Source: JAWWPY01 sp964412845 (GTDB lineage Bacteria > Actinomycetota > Actinomycetes > Streptosporangiales > Streptosporangiaceae). From it: DNA of 64,000 bases. Location of the stretch: NCBI GenBank assembly GCA_964412845.1, contig CAYPQM010000008.1, positions 6,534 through 70,533 on the forward strand, read 5' to 3'. The translations under genes and the position numbers were made by a program. The notes under the pieces are model-generated. The model was not told the origin of the DNA. It saw only the letters and a program-made list of their open reading frames with translations, and made no database searches. Below, one piece after another: positions 17,046 through 25,415 of this stretch (within the stretch, counting starts at the first letter, position 1; each line of letters starts with the position of its first letter).

Positions 17046-18668
17046 ATGGTGATGAAAGGCACTTTCGTAGATCGGAGCACGCATCTGGGCGCAGGCGCGG
17101 GTCCGGGCGCCGCCGCAGGTCTGCGCGCCGCCGCAGGTCTGGATGCCGGGCCGGCTGAGCTTGCGGCCGGCCAGGTGGCTGACGTTGTCGTGGCCGGCTA
17201 TGGCCCGGCCGGCGCGTGCGCCGCGATCGCGGCGCACGACAGCGGCGCCAGTGTCATCATCGTCGAGGCCGCCACCCGGGGCGGCGGGAACGCCCGGTAC
17301 AGCGGCGGCTTCCTGTTCGACGTGCCAGAACCGCGCACCGTAGATCACCTGGACGCGCTGTGCTTCGGCCGGACGGCCCGGCCGGTGCTTGCGGCGTACG
17401 CGGACGGCCTGCACGAGATCGACCAGTGGCTGACCTCGCTGGGCGGCTCGACGGTGGCCTTCGACCCGCCGGCTGCCCGGCTGCCCGCGCCCTTCCCGTC
17501 CTGGCCGCATTTCCCGGCCGGCGGCAGCATCCGGTACCGCGTCACGGCCGGTGGCGACGGGCGCCGCGGCGAGGCACTCTGGCAGCTACTGGACGCGGCC
17601 GTGCGCGAGCGCGGTATCCCGGTGTACTTCGAGACCGCCGCCTGCCGCCTCGTCCTCGACCAGGAGGAGGTGACCGGGCTGGTGGTCACCCGGGACGGCG
17701 CCGAGACAACGCTGTGCGCCCGCGGTGGCGTGCTGCTGGCCTGCGGCGGGTTCGAGGCCGACGCGTCGCTGACCGACGCTTACCTGCCGCTCGGGCCGGC
17801 CTGGCCGGTCGGCTGCCCGACCAACACCGGCGCGGGACTGCGGATGGCGCAGGCGGCCGGCGCGGATCTCTGGCACATGTATGGATTCTTCGGCTGGTTC
17901 GCGGTCAGGACACCGCAGTTCGCGGCCCCGTTCGCGGTGGACTTCTGCGCGCCCAGCTACCTCTTTGTCGATTCCGATGGCCGCCGGTTCGCTGATGAGA
18001 CTGGCCATGAGGTACATGACCGGCTCCGCGCGCTACTCAGCTATTTCCCGCACAACGGGAACCGGCCGCGGCTCCCCAGCTGGGCGATCTTCGATGAGGT
18101 CACCCGGCTGGCTGGACCGCTCAACGGGCTGCTCGGCACGCCGAACGACTACGCCTGGAGCGCTGACAACTCCGCTGAGGTGGACCGCGGCTGGATTGTC
18201 TCGGCGGACAGCCCGGCCGACCTGGCCGCCCGGATCGGTGTCGACCGCGACGTGCTGGAAAGCACGCTGGCCGAGTACAACGCAGCCGCGCATGCGGGCC
18301 AGGACCGGCGGTTCGGCCGGTCCGCGGACACCCTGGTGCCAATCGACACCGGCCGGCTGTACGCGATCGAGACCTGGCCGGGCATCGCGGGAACCACCGG
18401 CGGCCCTCGGCACGATGAGCGGGCCCAGGTCGTCCGTCCGGACGGGCAGCCGGTCCCTGGTCTCTACGCGGCGGGCGCCGTAAGCCTCGTCTGGGGACAT
18501 CTGATCGAGCACGGCGGCGGCCTCACCGACGCGATCGCCTTCGGCCGCATCGCGGGCCGCGAGGCCGCGGAGCGGTCGGGCCGCAACGCGGGCCGCGATG
18601 CCGCTGACAAGACGGCCGTCAGCGTGGATCGCCAGGCCGAGAACGCCGGGAAGGCGGACGGCCGATGA
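17046..18668 (+). CDS. FAD-dependent oxidoreductase (fumarate reductase / ketosteroid dehydrogenase-like)
   Basis: 540 residues from ATG 17046. No clear ribosome site is visible, and the first 45 residues are a Gly/Ala-rich tail with an 18-bp DNA repeat, so a later start is possible. The FAD-binding core begins at ADVVVAGYGPAGACAAIAAH (near 48), followed by GGGNARYSGG. The mid-protein VLLACGGFEAD and the C-terminal GLYAAGAVSLVWGHLIEHGGGLTDAIAFGRIAG are hallmarks of the FAD_binding_2 family (fumarate reductase flavoprotein, 3-ketosteroid dehydrogenases). It should carry out C-C desaturation or the reverse on a carbonyl substrate. Its stop overlaps the SDR start (ATGA), giving a two-gene unit of dehydrogenation enzymes. 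Confidence 0.85.
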   Translation: MVMKGTFVDRSTHLGAGAGPGAAAGLRAAAGLDAGPAELAAGQVADVVVAGYGPAGACAAIAAHDSGASVIIVEAATRGGGNARYSGGFLFDVPEPRTVDHLDALCFGRTARPVLAAYADGLHEIDQWLTSLGGSTVAFDPPAARLPAPFPSWPHFPAGGSIRYRVTAGGDGRRGEALWQLLDAAVRERGIPVYFETAACRLVLDQEEVTGLVVTRDGAETTLCARGGVLLACGGFEADASLTDAYLPLGPAWPVGCPTNTGAGLRMAQAAGADLWHMYGFFGWFAVRTPQFAAPFAVDFCAPSYLFVDSDGRRFADETGHEVHDRLRALLSYFPHNGNRPRLPSWAIFDEVTRLAGPLNGLLGTPNDYAWSADNSAEVDRGWIVSADSPADLAARIGVDRDVLESTLAEYNAAAHAGQDRRFGRSADTLVPIDTGRLYAIETWPGIAGTTGGPRHDERAQVVRPDGQPVPGLYAAGAVSLVWGHLIEHGGGLTDAIAFGRIAGREAAERSGRNAGRDAADKTAVSVDRQAENAGKADGR

Positions 18669-19369
18669 GCGAAGGGGACCTCACCCAGCGGGTCGCGGTG
18701 GTGACCGGCGGGGCAGGCGCGATCGGCGGCAGCATCGCGGCGGCCCTCGCCGCTTCCGGGCACGTCGTGGTCACCCTCGACCAGGCCGGCGATCCGCCCG
18801 TTGACCTGTCGCGCGCGGAAGAGGTCCACGACGCGGCGGGCGCTGTGCTCGCCCGGCACGGGCGGTGTGAGGTTCTGGTGCACGCGGCGGCCGCCTTCGA
18901 CCGGGCCGACCTGGCCAGCATCGACCTGGCCACCTGGCGGCGGGTGCAGGCCGTCAACGTCGAGTCCGCCCTGCTGCTCGCGCAGGCATTTGCTCCCGGC
19001 ATGGCCGCGGCCGGGTTCGGCCGGATCATCTTCGTCGTCTCCGACACGATCTGGTCTCCCCCGGCCGGGGACATGCTGCCCTATGTGACCAGCAAGGGGG
19101 CGCTCGTGGCGCTGGCCCGGACGCTGGCGGTCGGCCTCGGCGGCGACGGCATCGCGGTGACCTGCGTGGCTCCCGGGCTGACCGCCACCCCGGCCGCGCG
19201 GCAGGGCATGACCCAGGCCGCGTTCGACGACGTCCGGTCCCGTCAGGCGCTGCCGCGGACGCTGGTCCCGGCCGACGTGGCAGCGACGGTCTGCTTCCTC
19301 GCCTCAGCCGCCGCCGCCGCCCTCACCGGCCAGACCATCTGCGTAGACGGCGGCCTCATCCTCCGCTAA
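18665..19369 (+). CDS. Short-chain dehydrogenase/reductase
   Basis: 234 residues, coupled by ATGA to the FAD oxidoreductase. Rossmann motif TGGAGAIGGS near residue 14, a VHAAA variant of the NNAG motif, VVSDTIW with the catalytic Ser, the YVTSK catalytic Tyr/Lys pair, and CVAPGLTATP plus a C-terminal GQTICVDGGLILR as in classical SDRs. Asp after the second strand (VVTLDQAG) suggests NAD(H) preference. It probably oxidises or reduces an alcohol/ketone made or used by the upstream flavoenzyme. The gene end faces the FAD-linked oxidase at 19467. Confidence 0.88.
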   Translation: MSEGDLTQRVAVVTGGAGAIGGSIAAALAASGHVVVTLDQAGDPPVDLSRAEEVHDAAGAVLARHGRCEVLVHAAAAFDRADLASIDLATWRRVQAVNVESALLLAQAFAPGMAAAGFGRIIFVVSDTIWSPPAGDMLPYVTSKGALVALARTLAVGLGGDGIAVTCVAPGLTATPAARQGMTQAAFDDVRSRQALPRTLVPADVAATVCFLASAAAAALTGQTICVDGGLILR

Positions 19370-19402
19370 CCGTCCGCCCTCAACGAGATGAGATGCGTTT
19401 TG

Positions 19403-19441
19403 CTGTCGTTAGAACGACAGTTGAAGCGCTTTACTGTCGTT
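19403..19441. promoter_or_regulatory. Perfect inverted repeat with a third half-site
   Basis: CTGTCGTT (19403-19410), AG, AACGACAG (19413-19420), then another CTGTCGTT at 19434-19441. It lies between two convergent genes, so it may be a short terminator (7-bp stem, 4-nt loop) or a stray binding site; the third copy favours a protein-binding repeat. Confidence 0.4.
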
Positions 19442-19466
19442 CGCGCCGGGGTGCGGAGGGGGGCGG

Positions 19467-20864
19467 CTAGGGGTGCTGGTTGAGGGGGGCGTTGGCGGGA
19501 GCCAGGTAGGAGCAGAAGATGCCGTCGGGATCCCACCGGGACCGGACCTCAGCGAGGCGGCGGTAGGCCTCGTCGGACATGAACCGGTCGGTGCGCTGCT
19601 GAAAGTCGGTGTCGCCGAGGTACGCGCCGCAGCCCATGCCAGCCAGTTCCCGGGTGCGTGTGTGCACCCAGTTGGCGTACCGGTCGTCGTCACCGGGGTC
19701 CGTGTAGATCACATACGTCGCGAGATACACGTTGGCCTCAACCGAGAACGCCATGTCCGGCAGCGGCCGGGTCGGCGCCCAGCCGTACCAGATCGAGAAC
19801 GAGTGCTCAGTCGGCAGTTCCCGCCACATCCGCTCCAGCGTCGGCGCGATCTGCGCGGCCGGCGCGTCGGTCCAGGTGCAATCGACCAGGTAGCGGTGGC
19901 CTTCCGGGTTCTGCGTGGCCTGGGCCGCGTTCTCCTCCGCGATCGAGGTCACGCCGCGCACGTGGCCCAGCCCGCGGCCGGCGATCGGGCAGGCGTGCAG
20001 CGGTGCGAGCCGCTGTTCGACCTGCGCCGCCGAGTCCCCGGCGGCCGTCGTATGCAGCAGCAGCACCGTACCCTCCGGGCGGCGGACGCCCGGGTCCAGC
20101 GGCACGTCGGGCAGCCTGGTCGCGGCGAGCACGGGCTCCACCGTCACATCGAGCGCGGGCAGGGTCTCGTGCAGCCAGGCCAGCAGCGGGCCGGCGTCGT
20201 CCAGCCGGAAGGTCCAGGTGTCCTGGATCATGACCGGGGGCTGTGGATAGGTGCGCAGGTGGAAAGTGGTGACCAGGGCCGGGAAGCCGGGACCGGCGCC
20301 CCGTGCGGCCCAGTAGAGATCGGCGTTCTCCTGCTCGTCGGCGTGCACCGGCCGGCCATCGGCGGTCACCGCGTCGATAGCCACCACGTTCTCGCAGCCC
20401 CAGCCCCACGCCCGGCCGTTCCAGCCCTGGCCGCCCTGCAGCAGGTATCCGCCCAGGCCGACCGACTGGCAGTGGCCGGCCGGGAAGGCCCGGCCGTGGG
20501 TGGCCAGGAATGGCTCCAGTTCCGTGCCACCCTGGACCGCTGGACGGGCCGCGGCGACGCCGGCCGCCGCGTCGTAGCGGATGTCCCGCATTGCTCCCAG
20601 GTCGATCAGCAGGGCGTCATCGCGCACGCTCCACGCGGCCCAGGAATGGCCGCCGGCCCGCACTGATATTCGCAGTCCCTCGGCCCGGGCCAGCCGCACG
20701 CCGGCGACGACATCGGCATCGTCCGCGGCGAGCAGGACGGCGGCCGGGAAACGGTCTGGCCGGCGGGCGTTGAAGACGCGGCCCACCCGGGCCGCCTCGT
20801 AGCCCGCTTGGTCTCGGCGGAAGAACTGGCCGGTGAAGCGGCTAGGCGATGGCGATGGCGACAC
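19467..20864 (-). CDS. FAD-linked oxidase of the berberine-bridge-enzyme type, probably bicovalent flavin
   Basis: 465 residues from a GTG preceded by GGAGA at 7-nt spacing. Lacks a signal peptide. The PCMH-type FAD domain contains RAGGHSWAAWS (His for 8-alpha linkage, near 72) and PAGHCQSVGLGGYLLQGG, whose Cys sits where bicovalent BBE-type enzymes attach FAD through a 6-S-cysteinyl bond. The C-terminal WDPDGIFCSYLAP is the BBE-like tail. Such oxidases use O2 to oxidise alcohols, sugars or amines. It is monocistronic and convergent with the SDR; a low-complexity repeat tract lies directly upstream, leaving no obvious conventional promoter. Confidence 0.87.
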   Translation of the reverse strand: MSPSPSPSRFTGQFFRRDQAGYEAARVGRVFNARRPDRFPAAVLLAADDADVVAGVRLARAEGLRISVRAGGHSWAAWSVRDDALLIDLGAMRDIRYDAAAGVAAARPAVQGGTELEPFLATHGRAFPAGHCQSVGLGGYLLQGGQGWNGRAWGWGCENVVAIDAVTADGRPVHADEQENADLYWAARGAGPGFPALVTTFHLRTYPQPPVMIQDTWTFRLDDAGPLLAWLHETLPALDVTVEPVLAATRLPDVPLDPGVRRPEGTVLLLHTTAAGDSAAQVEQRLAPLHACPIAGRGLGHVRGVTSIAEENAAQATQNPEGHRYLVDCTWTDAPAAQIAPTLERMWRELPTEHSFSIWYGWAPTRPLPDMAFSVEANVYLATYVIYTDPGDDDRYANWVHTRTRELAGMGCGAYLGDTDFQQRTDRFMSDEAYRRLAEVRSRWDPDGIFCSYLAPANAPLNQHP

Positions 20865-20874
20865 GAAGTTCTCC

Positions 20875-21060
20875 AGCGGGTCTGCGGCGGCCCCATGGCG
20901 GCCCCGCGGTGGCGGGTCTGCGGCGGCCCCGCAGCGGGTCTGCGATGACGGTTCTGCGGGGTCTGCGGTGTCGGTTCTGCGGGGTCTGCGGTGTCGGTTC
21001 TGCGGTGTCGGGTCTGCGGTGTCGGGTCTGCGGGTGTCGGGTCTGGGGTGTCGGAGGTCG
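20875..21060. repeat. Degenerate GC-rich tandem repeat tract
   Basis: Overlapping units of the type GGTTCTGCGG / GGTCTGCGGTGTC repeat imperfectly between the FAD oxidase and the downstream-lying SDR. No credible gene is present. It fills the space where an oxidase promoter would be expected. Confidence 0.8.
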
Positions 21061-21071
21061 GGGAAGGAGGG

Positions 21072-21839
21072 TTAGCCGATGGCGGCGGCGCCCCCGTCCA
21101 CCGGGATGTTGGCCCCGCTGACGTGCGCGGCTTCGTCGGAGGCCAGGAACAGCACGGCGTTGGCCACATCCTCCGGCTGGCCGACCCGGCCGAGCGGGAT
21201 GCGGGCGAGTTCACCGGCGAACGGGCTGCCGGTGTCCGCCAGCAGCGGGGCGGTCTGCGGAGTCGCCGTCATGGCCGGGCTCACCGCGTTCACCCGGATG
21301 CCGTGCGGGCCGCCCTCGGTCACCAGTTGGTAGGTCAGCGACAGCACGCCGCCTTTCGCCGCGCCGTGCGCGTTCTGCGGCATGAAGAAGGCCCCCCGGG
21401 TCGCGGAGATTGACGCGATGTTCACAATCGAGCCGCCACCGCGTGTGACCAGGTGCGGCCACACGGCGCGGGTCACCAGGAACACGATGTCCAGCTCGTT
21501 GCGGATGGTGAACGACCAGTCCTCGACGGACAGTGAGCTGATCGGGCCGAAGCGGATCGCGGAGGCGTTGTTGACCAGGATGTCCACGCCGCCGTAGACC
21601 GCGACAGCGCTGGTGACCCAGCTATCGGCGCCCGCCTCCGACGAGAGGTCCACCGGCGCCATCGCGGTCATCTCGCCGCCGGCGTCGCGGGCCAGCCGCA
21701 CCGTGTCGTTGGAGCCTGCCGGGTTCAAGTCGCAGCCCACCACCCTGGCACCCTCCCGGGCGAGGGTCAGCGCGCTGGCCCGGCCGATGCCGCCGGCCGT
21801 GCCGGTGACGAGCGCGATCTTGCCGGACAGTCTTCCCAC
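21072..21839 (-). CDS. SDR-family oxidoreductase with His in place of the catalytic Tyr
   Basis: 255 residues. TGTAGGIGRA near residue 13 binds the cofactor, the Asp of VVGCDLNPAG suggests NAD(H), LVNNAS is the NNAG-type motif and NIASISATRG holds the catalytic Ser. The usual YxxxK is instead NAHGAAKGG: His158 four residues before Lys162 (His codon at 21366-21368). The tail GANIPVDGG is normal. The fold is intact, so this is either an SDR subfamily using His or an enzyme with altered chemistry. The 5' end lies 35 bp from the assembly gap, so the promoter is not visible. Confidence 0.88.
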   Translation of the reverse strand: MGRLSGKIALVTGTAGGIGRASALTLAREGARVVGCDLNPAGSNDTVRLARDAGGEMTAMAPVDLSSEAGADSWVTSAVAVYGGVDILVNNASAIRFGPISSLSVEDWSFTIRNELDIVFLVTRAVWPHLVTRGGGSIVNIASISATRGAFFMPQNAHGAAKGGVLSLTYQLVTEGGPHGIRVNAVSPAMTATPQTAPLLADTGSPFAGELARIPLGRVGQPEDVANAVLFLASDEAAHVSGANIPVDGGAAAIG

Positions 21840-21873
21840 GGTCGCTCCAGGTCGCGCAGACGTTCCAGGTACC

Positions 21874-21973
21874 NNNNNNNNNNNNNNNNNNNNNNNNNNN
21901 NNNNNNNNNNNNNNNNNNNNNNNNNNNNNNNNNNNNNNNNNNNNNNNNNNNNNNNNNNNNNNNNNNNNNNNNN
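21874..21973. other. Assembly gap (100 N) inside a tandem repeat
   Basis: Exactly 100 N, a placeholder length. The left flank ends, and the right flank begins, with the same 15-bp repeat (CGTTCCAGGTACC core), so the true number of repeats is unknown. Confidence 0.95.
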
Positions 21974-22033
21974 GGCGTTCCAGGTACCGGCGTTCCAGGT
22001 ACCGGCGTTCCAGGTACCGGCGTTCCAGGTACC
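21974..22033. repeat. 15-bp tandem repeat, four full copies plus remnants
   Basis: GGCGTTCCAGGTACC is repeated exactly at 21974, 21989, 22004 and 22019, then decays through 22070. A matching core at 21861-21873 precedes the gap. Confidence 0.92.
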
Positions 22034-22127
22034 GGCGTTCCAGTACCCCCGGGCGGGCGTTCCAGATAGCAAGGGCGTTTCGGGTACCACGGGCAACGCG
22101 TCGCCGCCGGCCTGGGTAGCCTAGACC

Positions 22128-22175
22128 TTGACATTCGGCTGGCGGAATCCGATTTTAGTAGCCGAGAACTTTCGA
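22128..22175 (+). promoter_or_regulatory. Candidate promoter and half-operator upstream of the LLM oxidoreductase
   Basis: A consensus TTGACA at 22128-22133 is followed after 17 nt by a poor -10 (GATTTT). Downstream, ACTTTCGAGC at 22168-22177 is identical to the left half of operator site B at 43220, but the right half is absent. Confidence 0.35.
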
Positions 22176-22231
22176 GCACAACTTAGCCGTACCAACTTCT
22201 CAGCACAGTGTTCACACCACAGGAGCAGCCC

Positions 22232-23266
22232 ATGGATGTCGGCCTGGCGATGACCGCCCGCAACCACCCGGACAGCCCGCAGCCGCTCACCACCAGCTAC
22301 GCCGAGGTGCTCGACGAGGCCGTGTCGGGCGAGCAGCTCGGCTTCCGTAGCTGGTGGCTCGCGGAGCATCACTTCGCCGAGGACCAGCACAACCCGTCCC
22401 AGTTCCCGGTGCTGGCGGCCGCGGCGGCCCGGACCAGTTCGATCCGGCTGGGTACCTATGTGCTGCTGCTGCCGTTGCACCACCCGATCCGGGTGGCCGA
22501 GGACGCGGCCACAGTGGACATCCTGTCCGGCGGCCGGCTGGAGATGGCGATCGGTGCCGGGCCGATGCCAGGCGAGTGCGCGGTCTTCGGCATCGACCCT
22601 AAGGAATCGTTCGGCCGTACCTACGAGGCACTGGATGTGATCGAGAAGTGCTTCACCGAGGATGAGTTCAGCCACGAAGGCAAGTACTTCCAGTTCAAGA
22701 ACGTGCGGATGACCACCAAGCCGGTGCAGGCGGCGGGCCCGCGCATCTACATCGCCGCGCTCGGCCCGCAGAGCCTGGTCCGGGCCGGCCAGCGCGGCTT
22801 CAGCCTGGCCTCGATGGTGCACACACCGCTCTACCCGAAGTACCTGGAGGCGCAGGCCGCGGCGGGCCGGACCCGGGTCGACTACCGGCTGCTGTCCGGC
22901 CCGCTCGCCGTCCATGTCGCCGAGACCAGGGAAAAGGCATGGGACGAGGCTGAGCGCGGCCTGCACTGGTGGGTCGAGTTCTACCGGCGCCGTGGCATGC
23001 AGATGCCGCTGGCCCCGGTGGGCGAGATGCGCAACGACCCCAAGGCGGGCATCTACGGCGTCCCGTTCGCGGTGGGCACGCCGGACCAGGTCATGGAGGC
23101 CCTCAGTGCCTATAAGGACCTGCCCATGGACGAGATGTCGATCCAGTTCCACCACCCGGGCATGGACCCGCGGCACGTCGATGCGAGCATGCGGCTGTTT
23201 GCCGCTGAGCTGCTCCCGGAGATCGGATCATGGAGCGGCGGCGCCGGAGGCGGCGGGGCAGCATGA
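22232..23266 (+). CDS. LLM-class flavin-dependent (luciferase-like) oxidoreductase
   Basis: 344 residues from ATG 22232, preceded by AGGAG at 7-nt spacing; an in-frame GTG at 22208 lacks a site. TIM-barrel bacterial-luciferase-like features: SWWLAEHHF, IRLGTYVLLLPLHHPIRVAEDAATVDILSGGRLEMAIGAG and the C-terminal FAVGTPDQVMEAL. Family members bind FMN or F420 without prosthetic attachment and carry out monooxygenation or hydride transfer; the AEHH motif is common in the alkanal-monooxygenase branch. The stop overlaps the VOC gene start (ATGA at 23263), giving a two-gene unit that may handle the same intermediate. Confidence 0.9.
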   Translation: MDVGLAMTARNHPDSPQPLTTSYAEVLDEAVSGEQLGFRSWWLAEHHFAEDQHNPSQFPVLAAAAARTSSIRLGTYVLLLPLHHPIRVAEDAATVDILSGGRLEMAIGAGPMPGECAVFGIDPKESFGRTYEALDVIEKCFTEDEFSHEGKYFQFKNVRMTTKPVQAAGPRIYIAALGPQSLVRAGQRGFSLASMVHTPLYPKYLEAQAAAGRTRVDYRLLSGPLAVHVAETREKAWDEAERGLHWWVEFYRRRGMQMPLAPVGEMRNDPKAGIYGVPFAVGTPDQVMEALSAYKDLPMDEMSIQFHHPGMDPRHVDASMRLFAAELLPEIGSWSGGAGGGGAA

Positions 23267-23763
23267 CCGCTGATCCGCCCCGTCCGGCGGTCCGCGGCCT
23301 GCACCACATCGGATACTGGACCAGCGACCTGGACATCGCCATGGAGCAGGCCAGCCGACTGCTCGGCGTCGGGCCGTTCCAGGTGCTTGAGCACGTCAAC
23401 CTGGGGGAATTCCGCTTCCGGGGTGAGTCGGCCGTGCTTGATCACAGCGCCGCCTTCGCCAGCTGGGGTCCGGTGCTGCTGGAGCTGAACGTCCTGCACG
23501 AGGTGCAGCCAGCCGAACTCCGGGATGTGCTGGGCGTGCGGCATGGTGCCGTGAGCCACGTGGCCTGGACAACTGATGATCTTCAGTCCGAACGGGAGCA
23601 TATGAGCTGGGGCGGCTGCCCGCTGCTGACCACCTCGGTGGGCGGGGCTGTCGCCGACTGGTTCTCGGGCGGCAGCCTGTTCGGGCACCCCATCGAGATC
23701 CACCAGCCCACCGCGGGAGTGCTGGATTTCTGGCGTTCGGTCGCCACGCCGCCTTCAGCCTGA
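23263..23763 (+). CDS. VOC-superfamily protein
   Basis: 166 residues from the ATG overlapping the LLM stop. RGLHHIGYWTSDLDIAMEQASRLLGVGPF at the start and a C-terminal GHPIEIHQP strand give the VOC/glyoxalase-like fold; the second half contains GAVSHVAWTTDDLQSEREHM. His in LHHIG, His in SHVAW and Glu in IEIHQ are possible metal ligands. It resembles the glyoxalase_4-like group found next to monooxygenases and may be a lyase, epimerase or ligand-binding helper for the LLM enzyme. Downstream is a 15-bp repeat tract. Confidence 0.82.
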   Translation: MTADPPRPAVRGLHHIGYWTSDLDIAMEQASRLLGVGPFQVLEHVNLGEFRFRGESAVLDHSAAFASWGPVLLELNVLHEVQPAELRDVLGVRHGAVSHVAWTTDDLQSEREHMSWGGCPLLTTSVGGAVADWFSGGSLFGHPIEIHQPTAGVLDFWRSVATPPSA

Positions 23764-23780
23764 TCTGCCTGGGGCTGGCC

Positions 23781-23810
23781 GGGCTCGGGTCGGCCGGGCT
23801 CGGGTCGGCC
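23781..23810. repeat. 15-bp tandem repeat, two copies
   Basis: GGGCTCGGGTCGGCC at 23781 and 23796, followed by degenerate G-rich remnants to about 23850, between convergent genes. Confidence 0.8.
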
Positions 23811-23877
23811 GGGGGGCTGCCGGGGGCTGCCGGCCGGGGCTGGCCTGCTGGTTCGCCGGGACCTTGGCCGCCGCGTC

Positions 23878-24555
23878 TCAGCTTCCCGCCGCGAGCCGTG
23901 CGGTCAGCTCATCCCTGGCGGCTGGCCAGTCGTCGTCCACCATGGCGTATTGCACCGTGTCCCGCCAGCTGCCGTCCCGGCGCTTGCGGTGCTTGCGCAG
24001 TACTCCTTCCCGCACCGCGCCGAGACGCTCGATCGCGGTTTGCGACCGGGTGTTGTAGATGTCGGTGTGCCAGACGACCCGGACCGCGCTGAGCGTCTCG
24101 AAGGCGTACGTCATCATGAGCAGCTTCGACTCGGTGTTGTGCCCGGTGCGCCACCAGGGCTGGCCGAGCCAGGTGTGGCCGATGCCCAGGGTCCGCAGGG
24201 CCGGGTTCAGCTCGTAGAGGGAGCTGGTTCCCGCGAACTGGCCCGTGCTGGCGTCGATCTGCGCGTAGGGCAGCCTGGCTCCCCTCGCGCGGGCGGCGAG
24301 CGCGTGGGCGATGTGGCGGGTCGCGTCCGCGACGGTGACGGGCTGGGCCATGGCACCTCCGGGCGGGCTCAGCCAGCGTAACACTTCGGCGCCCTCCGCG
24401 CCGCTTCCAGCCGCCGCGAGGTAACCGGGAGCGTGCTCAAGGGTCAGCGGCTCCAGCCGGATCCGCCGTCCGCGCAGAACCGGCATCGCAAACCAGAGGT
24501 CGTCGTTTAGCACGCCGTGCATGATCTCAGCCGCCAGGCCGCTGCCGCGCGTCAT
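23878..24555 (-). CDS. GNAT-family N-acetyltransferase
   Basis: 225 residues from ATG 24555, preceded by a GGGA-rich site; the frame is open to 24798, but that part overlaps the methyltransferase. LRGRRIRLEPLTLEHAPGYLAAA is the usual start of RimJ/RimL-like GNATs; GHTWLGQPWWRTGHNTESKLLMMTYAFE holds the acetyl-CoA loop, and NTRSQTAIERLGAVREGVLRKH is the conserved C-terminal motif. It transfers acetyl from acetyl-CoA to an amine of a protein or small molecule. Third gene behind the FAD oxidase and methyltransferase, 29 bp after the latter, so probably in the MarR-linked unit. Confidence 0.87.
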   Translation of the reverse strand: MTRGSGLAAEIMHGVLNDDLWFAMPVLRGRRIRLEPLTLEHAPGYLAAAGSGAEGAEVLRWLSPPGGAMAQPVTVADATRHIAHALAARARGARLPYAQIDASTGQFAGTSSLYELNPALRTLGIGHTWLGQPWWRTGHNTESKLLMMTYAFETLSAVRVVWHTDIYNTRSQTAIERLGAVREGVLRKHRKRRDGSWRDTVQYAMVDDDWPAARDELTARLAAGS

Positions 24556-24584
24556 TTTTCCCGGCTCCCGGGGGTCGTGAGCCC

Positions 24585-25415
24585 TCAGCTTGCGGCACGG
24601 GGTTTGCTGGCACAGACCCAGCGGAAGACGTTGCGCATGCTGATGATCCCGGTGGCGGGCTCGGTGAACGGGGTGACCGCCGACCCGATGGCGGCGCGGA
24701 CTGCCTCCCGGCCGCTGTCCTGAGCCGCCCTCGCCCCGCCCGCCGAGCTCAGCAACCCACGCTGGGCGTCGGCCAGGGTGGCATAGCGCCAGACGCATAC
24801 GACCTCGCCGACGGAGACCTGCCGCAGGCCGGCGGCGGCCAGGGCCGACTCCAGGTTCCCCGGGGCCGACAGCGAGTACGGCGCGTGCGCGGCCTGCCGC
24901 TGCGGTGGGCTGAGCGCCGACATGGCGTGGTGAACGACCGTGGACTCGGACCGTTCCGGCTCGGCGAAGGTGGCGACCGCGACCGCGCCGCCGGGCCGGC
25001 AGACCCGGGCCGCCTCATGGAGCGCGCGCAGCGGATCACCCGCGAACTGGAACGTGTTGGCTCCGACGATCACGTCGAAGGATTCATCAGGCAGCGGCAG
25101 GCTCTCCATGTCCGCGAGCCAGAGGCCGGCCTCCGGCAGCCGGGCGCTGGCCACCGCGAGCAGGCCTGCTGCCACGTCGACACCGGTCACGGCGGCTCCC
25201 CGGGCGGCCGCGAGGGCCATCATCAGGCCGCTGCCGCAGCCGACATCGAGCAGGTCGGTGCCGGCGCCGACCGACGTCGCGTCCAGCAGCGCCTCGAACA
25301 ACGGCTTGGTGTGCGGCTCGGCGAACAGGGCCCACCCGTCCGGGTCGCTATCCCACAGCCGCCGCTGCACCTGCGCGGCGGGGGTCAGTGGGCGGCCCGG
25401 GCGCCAGCCGGTCAT
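24585..25415 (-). CDS. Class I SAM-dependent methyltransferase
   Basis: 276 residues; ATG 25415 overlaps the FAD oxidase stop (ATGA). Motif I LLDVGCGSGLMMALAA near 54, motif II VTGVDVAAGLL, motif post-II WLADMESLPLPDESFDVIVGANTFQF and the RPGGAVAVATF strand show a UbiE/Methyltransf_11-type fold. The acceptor is not evident. The closely coupled order oxidase-methyltransferase-acetyltransferase, divergent from a MarR regulator, suggests detoxification or modification of a phenolic or amine compound. The frame is open upstream to 25673 only because it shadows the oxidase gene. Confidence 0.9.
   Translation of the reverse strand: MTGWRPGRPLTPAAQVQRRLWDSDPDGWALFAEPHTKPLFEALLDATSVGAGTDLLDVGCGSGLMMALAAARGAAVTGVDVAAGLLAVASARLPEAGLWLADMESLPLPDESFDVIVGANTFQFAGDPLRALHEAARVCRPGGAVAVATFAEPERSESTVVHHAMSALSPPQRQAAHAPYSLSAPGNLESALAAAGLRQVSVGEVVCVWRYATLADAQRGLLSSAGGARAAQDSGREAVRAAIGSAVTPFTEPATGIISMRNVFRWVCASKPRAAS

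Noticed and set aside
16444..17052. Plus-strand frame of 202 codons covering the repeat tract and the VOC gene
   Set aside because: Its start is an LAGSAS-type repeat and the rest is antisense to a clear VOC protein.
17057..17069. GAAAGGCACTTTC as a fifth operator of the regulon
   Set aside because: The half-sites are in the opposite order and 2 bp apart, and the site lies inside the start of the FAD oxidoreductase gene, so it does not fit the 6-7-6 pattern.
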